This document shows positions 42,447-52,046 of a DNA stretch of 59,313 bases, piece after piece. The stretch is from Candidatus Heimdallarchaeota archaeon LC_3. Lineage in GTDB: Archaea; Asgardarchaeota; Heimdallarchaeia; Hodarchaeales; LC-3. Positions within the stretch are counted from its first letter, which is position 1, and the number at the start of each line of letters is the position of its first letter. The DNA lies in NCBI GenBank assembly GCA_001940645.1, contig MDVS01000023.1, positions 1 through 59,313 on the forward strand, read 5' to 3'. The notes beneath the pieces are model-generated. The model was not told where the DNA came from. It ran no database searches and saw only the letters and a list, made by a program, of their open reading frames with translations. The position numbers were made by a program, and so were the translations under genes.

Positions 42447-43580
42447 TTATATAAATCGTCTTCTTCTAAAGAAAAGACCTAATCCTGCAAGTCCTATTAT
42501 AAACCAGAATTCAAATCCAGATACAGCAGATGTTTGTTGAGGAGTTGTGGCAATTATTAGTGGAGTGGAATCACTTTTTGACGTGGAAGGACTTTTTGAG
42601 TTAGAATCTGGTGTTGGTGAAGAAACGACACTAACTACAGCATACGTTGGATCCCAATAGACGTTTTGTGAATTAACTCTTAGAAATGAAAAGAATACCT
42701 GGAAACTTTGTTCACCTTCTGTTTGATTAAGATCTGTCTCTTGAGACGATACATTCGCTAAGGGTGAATTATGTACTTCAATTATTTGACCATCTGCTAC
42801 AGCATTTTCTGCCCACGAAAAATATCCTTGAGATTGGTCAGAAGAACTACCGATAAGAACTTCGCTTACATTGGTTTTCAATCCTAATCTTTCTTCCGTA
42901 GTATTCTCTTTAATACTCTGTTCAAATTGCGTTTTAATTTTTGTGCTCAAAGCTAGGAGAGAGTTAACCGTGGTGTTTGGAAAGTTATTGATTTCTACAT
43001 CCAACTTAACAGAATTAGGGCTCAAAATAGTATTATCTAATTTTAAAATAGAATCAGCTACTTTGAAAGTAAGATTAAAAATACCATCCATTGTTGCAGT
43101 ATTAAATAAATCTACTGATTCGTTGGTAGTCTGATTTAAGACTATTGTAGTTCGAACAAAGTCAGTCCATCCGGATTCACCAATAGTATAGATTGATGTT
43201 TCCTCACCCGGTTGATATCCAACCTCAGTTCCATTTTCAACATATTCGATAATGCTATCAAATTCCACACGATATTTGAATCCAACACTAGTATTATTCG
43301 CTTCCTTTGAATATCTTAATTCAATGCGGATTTGATCATTTTCAGTTCGAATCTCATAACGAATTCGATCTTTAGTAGCTCCGTCTTTAAGAATGGAATC
43401 AATTTCGATTCTGTCTGTTGACAACTTTATCTCAATTTCTCGTGAAAAATTTCCCCATTCTAATCGAAGCTTTTCGTCAACCTCATCAGTAGAATCCGTA
43501 ATATTTCCTGTGATTGGAAATATTAAAAACGTGCTACTGATAAAGAAGATAATTATAAACAAATTTTTAATAGATTTCAA
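42447..43580 (-). CDS. Secreted surface protein with C-terminal sorting anchor
   Basis: A signal peptide (NLFIIIFFISSTFLIFPITG) leads into a 300-residue beta-rich region with many N-x-S/T sites (about 12), then a Ser/Thr/Pro linker (SPTPDSNSKSPSTSKSDSTP) and the tail SAVSGFEFWFIIGLAGLGLF followed by FRRRRFI. The tail has the form of archaeal CTERM sorting signals (Gly-Phe, hydrophobic, Arg cluster) used by Asgard surface proteins. The start is TTG at 43580. No enzymatic motif is seen. It is probably a glycosylated cell-surface protein. Confidence 0.8.
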   Translation of the reverse strand: MKSIKNLFIIIFFISSTFLIFPITGNITDSTDEVDEKLRLEWGNFSREIEIKLSTDRIEIDSILKDGATKDRIRYEIRTENDQIRIELRYSKEANNTSVGFKYRVEFDSIIEYVENGTEVGYQPGEETSIYTIGESGWTDFVRTTIVLNQTTNESVDLFNTATMDGIFNLTFKVADSILKLDNTILSPNSVKLDVEINNFPNTTVNSLLALSTKIKTQFEQSIKENTTEERLGLKTNVSEVLIGSSSDQSQGYFSWAENAVADGQIIEVHNSPLANVSSQETDLNQTEGEQSFQVFFSFLRVNSQNVYWDPTYAVVSVVSSPTPDSNSKSPSTSKSDSTPLIIATTPQQTSAVSGFEFWFIIGLAGLGLFFRRRRFI

Positions 43581-43900
43581 TTTTAATACCTTTATCTAAT
43601 TTGAAGATATTTGACTTATTTCATCTTCTAATATTATAAGGAGGACGGATATACTTAAGCTTGTCTAGACTGAACTAGTCCTATATTCAATTAAAAGATT
43701 TTTCGTATTAGGTAGCGGACGTATTAGTCGCTACTCAAAGAAAAACTAACAATATAATCTGTAGCGATGTTAGAACAATCATAAGTCTAAAGTTATGTAT
43801 TAACAGATAATTTCAAATATTAAAATGCACTACTGAAGTGACTATCAATTAAAATTATAAGTATTTCACTCTTTAGTTTTGAATAATAAAATGAATGTCT
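43581..43900. other. Upstream region of the surface protein gene
   Basis: About 320 bp with no gene. An AAGGAGGACGGA run and several GTCTAGAC/AACTAGTC-like short palindromes (43660-43685) are present. Nothing else is recognised. Confidence 0.4.
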
Positions 43901-43902
43901 TA

Positions 43903-43955
43903 TAAAAATAATTAAGTTTACTATCACCCATAATGGTATCAATATTACCCTCATC
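43903..43955 (-). pseudogene. Longin-like A fragment, internal
   Basis: The fragment covers DEGNIDTIMGDSKLNYF with one codon missing. It is cut on both sides, and TPR sequence follows at 43960. Confidence 0.75.
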
Positions 43956-43959
43956 ATTG

Positions 43960-44198
43960 AAATGATTGGGATTGTCTCATGAAACAGAACAAGTTATTAC
44001 AGATAGAGAATATAATTTTTTAGAAAAGAAAATAGCTGATGAAATAAATTCTTTCCAGACAATATTAAAGAGATCTACATTTACAACGGATGATGCTACT
44101 CTAAGGGAAAAATTGGAATTATTACACTTAGAAAACTATCTATCAGAAGCAAAATAAGTAATAAAATAAATGAAAGAGAATTAGAAACTGAAGAAAAC
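43960..44198 (+). pseudogene. TPR-gene 3' end fragment
   Basis: LSHETEQVITDREYNFLEKK, IADEINSFQTILKRSTFTTD and DATLREKLELLHLENYLSEA before TAA match the C-terminal 64 residues of the TPR protein, followed by its 3' flank. It is tail to tail with a longin A fragment. Confidence 0.85.
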
Positions 44199-44206
44199 GA
44201 AGTAAT

Positions 44207-44516
44207 TTAAAGTAATTCATTTGATTTCGGCAATAAACGGTGATACTTAAGGATCTCAAAGAGTTTAGCCTTGAAAGAGGAAAAAATTTTCGTATCAATA
44301 ACGTTATTAGATTTAAGAAAGGAAATAAATCTGAAAACGAAACTTTTATGAATATTTTTTCCAACCTTTTGAATCAATTTCTCCTTAACCTCGTTAATAG
44401 TTTCTAGACAAACAATGAAATTATTGTCATAAAAATAATTAAGTTTACGATCACTCATAGTAATAGTATCAATATTACCTTCATCAAGACCAGTAATTGA
44501 AGAAAAATTGAGTAAA
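44207..44516 (-). pseudogene. Longin-like A fragment (C-terminal two thirds)
   Basis: The open part begins MSDRKLNYFYDNNFIVCLET and ends FEILKYHRLLPKSNELL. Upstream, strand 1 to helix 1 is cut at LNFSSITGLDEGN (44516). Its 3' half is nearly identical to the copy at 46586-47030, so these are recent duplicates. Confidence 0.8.
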
Positions 44517-44594
44517 TTTTCAATTTATTTGACGATTTCAAGAAATTCGTCTTTTGTTAATCCACTTTGTTTATTTGTTTATCATATTTTATTA

Positions 44595-44640
44595 TATTTT
44601 AATTATCTATCAGAAGCAAAAAAAGTAATAAAATAAATGA
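44595..44640 (+). pseudogene. TPR-gene last codons
   Basis: NYLSEAKKVIK before TAA is left as a scar 140 bp upstream of the intact TPR gene. Confidence 0.7.
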
Positions 44641-44777
44641 ATTTGGCCTTCAATTACGTTTTCATTACTTCTATCTTTAAAAGAATTAAATGTTAAATTT
44701 TTTTTACGAAAAAGTTATATTTTGATAAAACTCCTTAGGGAAGTAATATTATTATTTTTATTCTGGTCTATGTTTAG

Positions 44778-46547
44778 ATGAGCATTACTTATTCCGATGT
44801 AATTATTACTTCAGCCCCAGATATTGATTTGTTTATAAAAAAAGCAAAATTTAAAGACTTATTAGTCTTGTGTGATAATCTTCTTAGCAATGAGGATTTA
44901 TCTAAATCAGATATTCTTTTTCTTTCAATTTTAAAGTCATGGGGATTACTTTGGAGATCAAAATTAATTCCAGAGGGTATTTTTGATGCACTAACTATTG
45001 CAGAAGAGGTTTATAGAAAAGTAACAGAAGAAAATATTGAGCAAATTCATTGTGATGCAACTCTTTTATATATTTGGGCACGAATTACTTTTGATGAGGA
45101 CAAATTAAGTTTCGAAGTAAATGAGAAGGAGGAATTTGCTAGAATTTTTGAAAACAAATTTAATATTAGTGTAGAAGAATTTTCTAAAAAAGAACAATTA
45201 GAAAATTATCTAATTATGTTGGACGAGTGTGAAAAAACATTAAATAGTTATAAAGACTTCATAACTCCTTTTGGAAACAATGAAAGATTACAGATACTTA
45301 AATTAAGACGAAAAATATATGATCTGAAGAATGAAGATGAAAAGGTACATGAATATATACTTTTGACTCTAAAAGAAGCAGAGACCATTAAAAATTTCTT
45401 AGAAATTGCTCTTGCAAATTGGCATTTAGGAATGCATTTTCATTTTATAAAAAGAGAGATGGACAAAGCTTACAAATATTATTATAAAGGTCTAAACCAA
45501 TTTAGTAAACTTGATTACAAATATTGGATTGCTCAATGTCAATTTAGGATTGGTAATTATTGGTATTTTAAAGGATACCCTAAAAAAGCTCAAGAATATT
45601 ATGAGAAGGCAAAAAAGCTCTCTAAAAAATTAAATCGGAAAATTTTGTATCATTTATTAATTGAAGTTAGTGCACCGAACTATTCCTTACAAGGCGATTA
45701 TCAATATGCCTTAGAATTAGGAAATAAGGCTCTTTCTTATTATTACCAGAATAATTTATCCTTTAATATTGCTCAATCACTTTTCGCTATTAGCAAAATT
45801 TATTTGGAAATGGATCAACATCCACAGGCAAAGGAATTTCTGGATAAAAGTTATAAGACACTAAATGAAGTGAAATCTGAACCTCAGTATGCTTTTAAAC
45901 TTTCAGAAATTCACTACACTTTTGTGAGATTTCTAATAAAACAAGACTTATTAACAGAAGCAAAATCACATTTAAAAGAATTAGAAAATATTGCCAACGA
46001 AAAGAAGGATAATAAATTTATTCAACTATATTACAAGATAAGCAAAGCCTTGATATTAAAGGAGAGCTCCAGGGTCACCCATTTATCTGATAGCCAAAGA
46101 TTATTCTATGAAATTATTGAAGAGAATATTAATTTTCTCCTCACTACATTAGCTTTGTTAAGTCTTGCTGAATTGCTCCTTAAAGAGTTCACATTTACTA
46201 ATGATGACGAAATTATTAAGGAATTACTTGAAATCATAGAAAAGATGTATCAATTTGGGCAAAACTATTCTGGACCTTATTTCATTGAAGTTCTTATAGT
46301 AAAATCTAAGTTGGAGACTCTGCAAGCGAATTTCGATAAAGCAAGTGATTTTCTTCATGAAGCTGAGCAAATTATTGCTGATAGAGAATACTTTTTTTTA
46401 GAAAAGAAAATAACTAATGAAATTAATACTTTTCAGACAACATTAAAGAGATCCACATTTACAACGGATGATGCTACTCTCAGGGAAAAATTGGAATTAT
46501 TACACTTAGAGAATTATCTAGCAGAAGCAAAAAAAGTCATTAAATGA
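44778..46547 (+). CDS. TPR-repeat protein of the longin module (intact copy)
   Basis: The 589-residue protein is all helical with several tetratricopeptide-type repeats, for example ANWHLGMHFHFIKREMDKAY (about 213), AQCQFRIGNYWYFKGYPKKA (about 254), SLQGDYQYALELGNKALSYY (about 305) and SLFAISKIYLEMDQHPQAKE (about 335). The last 65 residues (EAEQIIADREYFFLEKKITN onward) are what survives in the scars elsewhere. No enzymatic or membrane part is seen. It is a likely scaffold for protein partners. The gene meets longin A (46586) tail to tail with 38 bp between stops. The N-terminal 200 residues are helical without clear repeats. Other Asgard TPR proteins could be confused with it. Confidence 0.78.
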   Translation: MSITYSDVIITSAPDIDLFIKKAKFKDLLVLCDNLLSNEDLSKSDILFLSILKSWGLLWRSKLIPEGIFDALTIAEEVYRKVTEENIEQIHCDATLLYIWARITFDEDKLSFEVNEKEEFARIFENKFNISVEEFSKKEQLENYLIMLDECEKTLNSYKDFITPFGNNERLQILKLRRKIYDLKNEDEKVHEYILLTLKEAETIKNFLEIALANWHLGMHFHFIKREMDKAYKYYYKGLNQFSKLDYKYWIAQCQFRIGNYWYFKGYPKKAQEYYEKAKKLSKKLNRKILYHLLIEVSAPNYSLQGDYQYALELGNKALSYYYQNNLSFNIAQSLFAISKIYLEMDQHPQAKEFLDKSYKTLNEVKSEPQYAFKLSEIHYTFVRFLIKQDLLTEAKSHLKELENIANEKKDNKFIQLYYKISKALILKESSRVTHLSDSQRLFYEIIEENINFLLTTLALLSLAELLLKEFTFTNDDEIIKELLEIIEKMYQFGQNYSGPYFIEVLIVKSKLETLQANFDKASDFLHEAEQIIADREYFFLEKKITNEINTFQTTLKRSTFTTDDATLREKLELLHLENYLAEAKKVIK

Positions 46548-46585
46548 ATGAAACGAGTATTAGAAACTGAAGAAAATAAAGTAAT

Positions 46586-47030
46586 TTAAAGTAAATCGTT
46601 TGATTTCGGTAATAAACGGTGATACTTAAGGATCTCAAAGAGTTTAGCCTTGAAAGAGGAAAAAATTTTCGTATCAATAACGTTATTAGATTTAAGAAAG
46701 GAAATAAATCTGAAAACGAAACTTTTATGGATATTTTTTCCAACCTTTTGAATCAATTTCTCCTTAACCTCGTTAATAGTTTCTAGACAAACAATGACAT
46801 TATCATCATAAAAATAATTAAGTTTACTATCACCTATAGTAATAGCATCAATATTACCTTCATCAAACCCAGTAATTGAAGAAAAATTGAGCAAGGAAGC
46901 GGTGATACCACCAATAGTGTTGTCATCAATAATAGAAGAAGGAGAACTTTCAAAATTGTGTTGCAACAGGCAAACACCACTTTGATCAATAATCCAAATT
47001 TTTTTAACTAAAATTCTACTCCACCTCAAA
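46586..47030 (-). CDS. Longin/roadblock-like protein A (copy at 46.6 kb, opposite the intact TPR gene)
   Basis: The full frame has LRWSRILVKKIWIIDQSG, VCLLQHNFESSPSSIIDDNT, IGGITASLLNFSSITGFDEG, ITIGDSKLNYFYDDNVIVCL, LIQKVGKNIHKSFVFRF and FEILKYHRLLPKSNDLL. The open frame extends upstream to 47119 through unrelated sequence; the true start is probably the TTG near 47030. No P/Q-rich or B gene lies upstream: the region changes to unmatched DNA at 47035. This is the best preserved TPR-longin pair. Confidence 0.76.
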
Positions 47031-47146
47031 ATTAATAAATATTTTTCATTATAATTTTGATTTCGACTTGGATATTGGATTCGGAGAAAGTAAATTAATT
47101 TTGATGTTATATTAGACAAAGTATAAGTTGTTTTTGTCTTAGTATC

Positions 47147-47512
47147 TTAAAAAGTAATTACCTGATCAGGCATGTTTCCCGACAAAGCCTTATAGAGATC
47201 TGGAAAACAACCAACTTTAACACCTTCAACAGTATCTATGGGGTCAAAATTGTTATCACTAACTTTTTTAGCTAAGTTTCTGGAATTGGCACATTGATCG
47301 CACATCATAAGCAGCATACCAGTTTCTTTTGCAATTTTACTTAATCTTTCACCATAAGGTTCACCTTTTCTAAGCATCCATGTGTTATCATCAAAGAAAA
47401 ACATTCCAACGACTTCCACACCATGTCTGTTTTCTTCCAATTGAGGAAGAACCATCTGACCGATTTTATACCAACCTGCATTAGGTCCATTAACAATATA
47501 AGCCACCTTCAT
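47147..47512 (-). CDS. DsrE/DsrF-like family protein
   Basis: The 121-residue protein has the DsrE-like alpha/beta fold: MKVAYIVNGPNAGWYK, then VVGMFFFDDNTWMLRKG, SKIAKETGMLLMMCDQCANSR and VKVGCFPDLYKALSG. The CDQC pair and the later Cys suit sulfur transfer or redox chemistry. It stands alone on its strand next to the module. Confidence 0.8.
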   Translation of the reverse strand: MKVAYIVNGPNAGWYKIGQMVLPQLEENRHGVEVVGMFFFDDNTWMLRKGEPYGERLSKIAKETGMLLMMCDQCANSRNLAKKVSDNNFDPIDTVEGVKVGCFPDLYKALSGNMPDQVITF

Positions 47513-47965
47513 ACTATATTACCTTTTTAATCTTAATTTTAGTTTATATGTTTGAAATAAAGAGTAATATTAGGAAAGTTACCAAGATTATATCCTATAA
47601 AATTCATTCAATAAATTTCAATTTATATTAATAAAATAAAAGAAAAGCGATTTCAAGTTGCACTAAATAAACTGAATTCTATTAGGTAATATTTCACAGA
47701 TCAGAAATTGATTTTTTAATTATTTTTTTTTACTTAAAATATTGAGAAGTTTTGTTAATAAATTGCTGGGTTAGGGTTTTTACTATTTTAAATAATAAAA
47801 AAAAACTTTCACAGATGTAATCTGTAGAGAAGAGGAAAACCATCTCTAGGATAAGGGATTAGTTAGGAAAAAGTAATTTTTTAATCTATAGAAATTGAAA
47901 TAAGCAAAATTCTGTTACTAATACTTTTTTAAAGTTAAAGTATAATCACTTACGAAATTGAATAA
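47513..47965. other. Gene-free AT-rich region
   Basis: About 450 bp between the DsrE gene and a small zinc-type peptide gene. It contains no module fragment or notable open frame. Its left end probably holds the dsrE promoter. Confidence 0.4.
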
Positions 47966-48094
47966 CTATTCGTCTGAAGTTTTGTGAATTCCGCATATTT
48001 CGCATGTTTCAATTATTGTCGATCCTAAAGTTGCCACTTTTGTTTTTTTCCAAGTGTGTTCATGATTGTTTTGAGTGTTCGATAGGTTAGTCAA
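47966..48094 (-). CDS. 42-residue small protein with one CxxC
   Basis: A TTG at 48094 behind GAGGAAAAGAC starts LTNLSNTQNNHEHTWKKT, and the protein ends ETCEICGIHKTSDE. CxxC plus several His could bind one zinc, or half of a shared site. The family is not recognised. The RBS supports translation. Confidence 0.5.
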   Translation of the reverse strand: MTNLSNTQNNHEHTWKKTKVATLGSTIIETCEICGIHKTSDE

Positions 48095-48205
48095 GTCTTT
48101 TCCTCATTAGATATTTTTTTTAAAGACAATATAATAGGGAGAGTTTACTTATTTTCTGCTTTGTTTGTACTTCAACATTTTCAAAGATTAAACATAATTT
48201 CAAAT

Positions 48206-48481
48206 TTATAAGATTAATTTAAGATCAATTTCGAATTTGGAAATGATAGAAAAATCATCTAAGACACAATAAAGAGTTTTCCTCATATCTTTAATATTTG
48301 AATATTTGAAAACTAGTTTTTTATCTATTAAAATTCTTAATCCATACCGAATGCTTCTCATATTCAAATTAAGTTTCTCTGCTAATTCTTGTGCTGTTAT
48401 TGGAGTAACTTCTTTCAATAAGCATTCATAGATAATTTTGGCCATATTTGTTAGATTAAATACATTACTTTGATTTGACAT
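48206..48481 (-). CDS. Small winged-helix regulator
   Basis: The 91-residue protein has TNMAKIIYECLLKEVTPITA, QELAEKLNLNMRSIRYGLRI and LIDKKLVFKYSNIKDMR, an archaeal TrmB/MarR-like winged helix. It has no ligand-binding domain. It is divergent from nothing obvious; the target is unknown. Confidence 0.78.
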   Translation of the reverse strand: MSNQSNVFNLTNMAKIIYECLLKEVTPITAQELAEKLNLNMRSIRYGLRILIDKKLVFKYSNIKDMRKTLYCVLDDFSIISKFEIDLKLIL

Positions 48482-48895
48482 AAAAACTAGTCGATTTCTC
48501 CTTTTGTTTCACAAATGAGAATCGTTATTACAGATAACCCTTTATTTTAAAATGAAGATAAAGCACTAATATTAAGAATTACTTTTTATATACTATTAGG
48601 TTTATAAAAATCTACGCTTTCATTCAATTCTATAAACAGGAAGACCAAAAGATTAAGGTATTAATTCCCAATGGATTTCAAATACTTTGATAGTTGAATT
48701 ATAATTCAACTCTTATTTTTATATTATAACTACTTTTACAAGAAAAGGGTTCAAAAAATAAGGAATTAGAAAAATAGATTAAAATTTTTTCTCCTTCTCT
48801 TAAAAATCAAGTCCAAAGAAGCAAAAAAAGTGATCAAATAAATGAAAAGAGTATTAGAAACTGAAGAAACAGAAGAAACTAAAGTAATTTAAAGT
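48482..48895. other. Intergenic region with TPR 3' flank remnant
   Basis: Most of the 410 bp is unmatched and AT-rich. At 48815-48895, AAGCAAAAAAAGTGATCAAA and ATTAGAAACTGAAGAAAC are the TPR gene's last codons and 3' flank, placed tail to tail with longin A at 48900. Confidence 0.7.
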
Positions 48896-48899
48896 AATT

Positions 48900-49343
48900 T
48901 TAAAGTAATTCATTTGATTTCGGTAATAATCGGTGATACTTAAGGATCTCAAAGATTTTAGCTTTGAAAGAGGAGAAAATTTTAGTGTTAATCACTTTAT
49001 TAGTCTTCAGAAAGGAAATAAATCTGAAAAGGAAACTATTATGAATATTTTTTAGGACTTTTTGGATCAAATTCCCTTTGATCTCCTTATTAGTTTCTAG
49101 ACAAACTATGAAGTTATCATCATAAAAATAATTAAGTTTATTATCACCCATAGTAATAGCATCAATATTACCTTCATCAAGTCCAGTGAAGGAAGAAAAA
49201 TTGAGTAAGGAAGCGGTAATACCACCAATAATGTTGTCATCAATAATAGAAGAAGGAGAACTTTCAAAATTGTGTTGCATCAAGCAAACACCACTTTGAT
49301 CAATAATCCAAATTTTTTTAACTGAAATAATAGACAACCTCAA
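48900..49343 (-). CDS. Longin/roadblock-like protein A (copy at 48.9 kb)
   Basis: The intact 147-residue frame runs LRLSIISVKKIWIIDQSG, VCLMQHNFESSPSSIIDDNI, IGGITASLLNFSSFTGLDEG, ITMGDNKLNYFYDDNFIVCL, LIQKVLKNIHNSFLFRF and KYHRLLPKSNELL. The start is TTG. The P/Q-rich gene lies 47 bp upstream, so P/Q to A order is kept, while B is absent. Longin domains of this type pair through helix 1 to present a surface to GTPases. Confidence 0.78.
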   Translation of the reverse strand: MRLSIISVKKIWIIDQSGVCLMQHNFESSPSSIIDDNIIGGITASLLNFSSFTGLDEGNIDAITMGDNKLNYFYDDNFIVCLETNKEIKGNLIQKVLKNIHNSFLFRFISFLKTNKVINTKIFSSFKAKIFEILKYHRLLPKSNELL

Positions 49344-49389
49344 AATAATGAAATTATTAAATTTACAATCTGTTATTTATAGGAAAAGC

Positions 49390-49625
49390 TATGATTGACC
49401 AGCTTGGAAAGAACTACGTAATTTCTTAAGTTGTTGAAACATTTCATTACGAACTTGGGAAATAGAGGTGGAACGATCAACAGGATACTCTTGAGAAGAA
49501 GGTTGAGGATTGAATAATGGAATAGGAGAAGGAATTTGATCTAATAACTCTTTTTCAAGAGAAGATTCTGGTTGAGGTTGAGCTTGAGTTAAAGGTTGAT
49601 ATTGAGCCTCACTATTAATTATTTC
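49390..49625 (-). pseudogene. P/Q-rich protein gene, longest C-terminal copy
   Basis: The open frame has EAQYQPLTQAQPQPESSLEK, ELLDQIPSPIPLFNPQPSSQ, EYPVDRSTSISQVRNEMFQQ and LKKLRSSFQAGQS before TAG, about 75 codons without a stop but with no start. At 49630 it passes into a beta-helix gene scrap. It is the best evidence for the protein's middle and end: disordered Pro/Gln region, then an amphipathic helix. Confidence 0.78.
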
Positions 49626-49629
49626 AAAT

Positions 49630-49690
49630 ATCAGAATATATCCAGAAATATCAATTTGATATGAATTATAATGGTTTCACGTAAATGATA
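49630..49690 (-). pseudogene. Scrap of right-handed beta-helix surface protein
   Basis: NHYNSYQIDISG on the minus strand, with the matching bases TTTGATATGAATTATAATGG, is shared with the longer scrap at 58335-58545. Confidence 0.55.
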
Positions 49691-49839
49691 AAATAAAAAA
49701 ATTAATATCCCATATTCAACAGGAAAAAATAATTCTACAATCTCCTATGTATTTTCTTCATCAATTTTTTTTCCCCGATTTCTATATATATTTTGATCCG
49801 GATTACTTAGTTGTTTTCGAATTTATTACAACATAATAC

Positions 49840-50025
49840 TTGGTGGTGAAAATAACAAAAAAGAAATTCATTGAAAAATCATTAAAATTTTTAAAAGAAA
49901 AGAATCCTGATTTATCTGACGTTTTTGATGCAGTCTTAATCACAAAAACAATCTTAGACAAAAGATTTGATCCAATAACAAAAGCTCAACTAGAAACTTT
50001 AATCAATTGTGTCGATTCACTTTAA
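49840..50025 (+). CDS. 61-residue helical protein, unknown
   Basis: The start is GTG (VVKITKKKFIEKSLKFLKEK), and the protein continues DVFDAVLITKTILDKRFDPI and TKAQLETLINCVDSL. It is basic at first and helical throughout. It could be a small antitoxin-like or regulatory protein. The family is not recognised. Confidence 0.5.
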   Translation: MVVKITKKKFIEKSLKFLKEKNPDLSDVFDAVLITKTILDKRFDPITKAQLETLINCVDSL

Positions 50026-50063
50026 ATCCAATTAATAAAAAATAAAATGAGAAGAAGAGAAGA

Positions 50064-50385
50064 TTAAGTTTGACCAGCTTGGAAAGAACTACGCAATTTC
50101 TTAAGTTGTTGAAACATTTCAGTACGAACATGGGAAATAGAAGTAGAACGATCAACAGGATACTCTTGAGAAGATGCTTGATGAGTGGGAAACGATAATG
50201 GAAGGGGAGAAGGAATTTGATCCATTAACTCTTTTTCAAGAGCAGATTGGGGCTGAGATTGCTTGCTCTTTTGCAAGAACAGATTGGAATTGAGGTAGAG
50301 CTTGAGGTAGAAGTTGATATTGAGCTTGAGGTTGAAACTGAGTTTGATTAACAAATTGGACTTGAATCTGGGCCTCGAATGATCT
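50064..50385 (-). pseudogene. P/Q-rich protein gene, full span with frameshift
   Basis: The C-terminal frame reads QSQPQSALEKELMDQIPSPL, PLSFPTHQASSQEYPVDRST, SISHVRTEMFQQLKKLRSSF and QAGQT before TAA. Upstream, another frame encodes AQIQVQFVNQTQFQPQAQYQ, LLPQALPQFQSVLAKE; a shift near 50265 joins the two. The 96-codon open frame from 50354 is partly out of phase at its N-terminus. No longin gene follows it. Confidence 0.75.
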
Positions 50386-50460
50386 ATTCAATTTTAACAG
50401 ATGAACGGTGCAAATTAAGGAAATATTAAATAAAAATTCATTAATACAATATTGATTGAA

Positions 50461-51591
50461 ATGGGATTATATGATACGATCATCCTTCTTAAACCAGTTA
50501 AATGTTCCTTATGTGAGTACGAAATAAAGGATTTTCAGACAAAACAATTTGAGAGTCTTTTAATTTATTATGAATTAGGAGATGTCATTAGTGGCTCTTT
50601 AGACGGAATTTTTGAAAATCATTTATATTGTGATAATTGTGCAAAAAATAAACTAATTGGTTCAGAAAAATGGACCACGAACAAAATATTTATTGTTATT
50701 AAACATAATATCTTGATCGGCTTACATACAGACCATAAGGATTCTATAGAAATATTTACAAATTTTAAGGATGAAAATATTGATGAATTTATAGAAAACA
50801 TCAAAAGAAAATTGGATTTTTCATATAATTTGTATATTAATGCTAAATCCTATTTGGAAGATGAAATTAATAACAAAGAACCACTTCTAATTATTCAGAA
50901 AATATCCTATTTAATCAAAAAAATTAGTGTAAAAAAAGAGAATAAGGCAAAATTTTTGTCTATAAAAGAGACTCAAGATAAATACCTCTATTATAAATTG
51001 CTTTGGGGACAATGGGTAAAATTTACATCTATTTACAAAAAATTGAAAAATGAGTTAAAAAATTATTTACAATTTCTGAATTTAGAAGATGAAGAAAAGA
51101 AAGAAATACAGAAAATTGAAAAATATTATGAGGAAATGAGAGAATTTGATAAAAAATTAGCTGTATTGAGAAAAGAACCATTTAATACTCATTTTCTATA
51201 TTTTTGGGATGAAATAAAAAATGAATTGGGAAAACACCAATTTAAAGATATAAATAAGGAATATACTAAATTAACAGCAAATTTTAAATATAATTTCTTG
51301 AACAGAGATATGGACTCAAAAGAAGCTGTTAATTCATTAATAGATAGTGTAACTGTCTTTGTAAATCTTAAAAATAGTATTAAAAAGATCTCTGACGATC
51401 TAGATAAAGAATTTAGAATATTCTACAAGTATCCACACGAAATTCATTCTGACATATCAAAAATATTCCCTGGTTTAAGAAGAAAAATGGTTGAATATAA
51501 TCAAGAAAACATGTTAAAATTAATATTAGAAGAATTAAACAAATTAGAGTATAATTTTGAGGAAATTCCGTTAAAATCATATTGGTTTTAG
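50461..51591 (+). CDS. Zinc-ribbon and coiled-coil protein, unknown
   Basis: The N-terminal 60 residues have LLKPVKCSLCEYEIKDFQTK and HLYCDNCAKNKLI, two CxxC pairs making a zinc ribbon. The remaining 310 residues are charged and helical, with long coiled-coil-like stretches (LKNELKNYLQFLNLEDEEKK, KIEKYYEEMREFDKKLAVLR). The ATG at 50461 (MGLYDTIILLKP) is preferred over the TTG at 50452. No family is recognised. It could be a structural or regulatory partner; its neighbours are a toxin-antitoxin pair and module scraps. Confidence 0.65.
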   Translation: MGLYDTIILLKPVKCSLCEYEIKDFQTKQFESLLIYYELGDVISGSLDGIFENHLYCDNCAKNKLIGSEKWTTNKIFIVIKHNILIGLHTDHKDSIEIFTNFKDENIDEFIENIKRKLDFSYNLYINAKSYLEDEINNKEPLLIIQKISYLIKKISVKKENKAKFLSIKETQDKYLYYKLLWGQWVKFTSIYKKLKNELKNYLQFLNLEDEEKKEIQKIEKYYEEMREFDKKLAVLRKEPFNTHFLYFWDEIKNELGKHQFKDINKEYTKLTANFKYNFLNRDMDSKEAVNSLIDSVTVFVNLKNSIKKISDDLDKEFRIFYKYPHEIHSDISKIFPGLRRKMVEYNQENMLKLILEELNKLEYNFEEIPLKSYWF

Positions 51592-51748
51592 ATGATAGAT
51601 ATAGATTTTTTAGCTAAAATCCAACTCATAATAACAAAGAACCTCTCAGAAGAAGAATCAAGAAAAAATCACAATATTAATATACTCTGGTATATATAAG
51701 CTACCATGGTGGTACTTAATTACGAGTAAGAATACTGTTACGTGGTCC

Positions 51749-52030
51749 TTGAAAATTGATAAATCCCTGAATAAGACCATCCAAGAAGTAGTCAGACGAC
51801 TTGGATATACTAGCAAGGCTGAATTGACACGTGATGCTTTACGTGAGTTCATAATTAGGCGAAAATTATATAATTTATTAGATGGGGAACCTACCATTGC
51901 TTTTCAATCTGAATACAATCCTGATGAAGCAATTCATAAGTTAATCAACTTATTTAAACCACTTTCTAAAAATGATATCCAATCTGAAATAAAAATAGCA
52001 AGAGAAGAGGTAGAAAAAGAGTTACTTTAA
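51749..52030 (+). CDS. Ribbon-helix-helix antitoxin (CopG-like)
   Basis: The 93-residue protein reads LKIDKSLNKTIQEVVRRLGY and TSKAELTRDALREFIIRRKL, a clear ribbon-helix-helix domain, with an acidic helical tail. The TTG at 51749 sits inside TVTWSLKIDKS, so translation may begin slightly upstream at a non-ATG codon. It precedes the PIN gene by 16 bp. Confidence 0.82.
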   Translation: MKIDKSLNKTIQEVVRRLGYTSKAELTRDALREFIIRRKLYNLLDGEPTIAFQSEYNPDEAIHKLINLFKPLSKNDIQSEIKIAREEVEKELL

Positions 52031-52046
52031 TTTCTGAGATCTTAAT

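Noticed and set aside
51658..51897. Minus-strand 79-codon open frame
   Set aside because: Antisense to a clear ribbon-helix-helix antitoxin gene.
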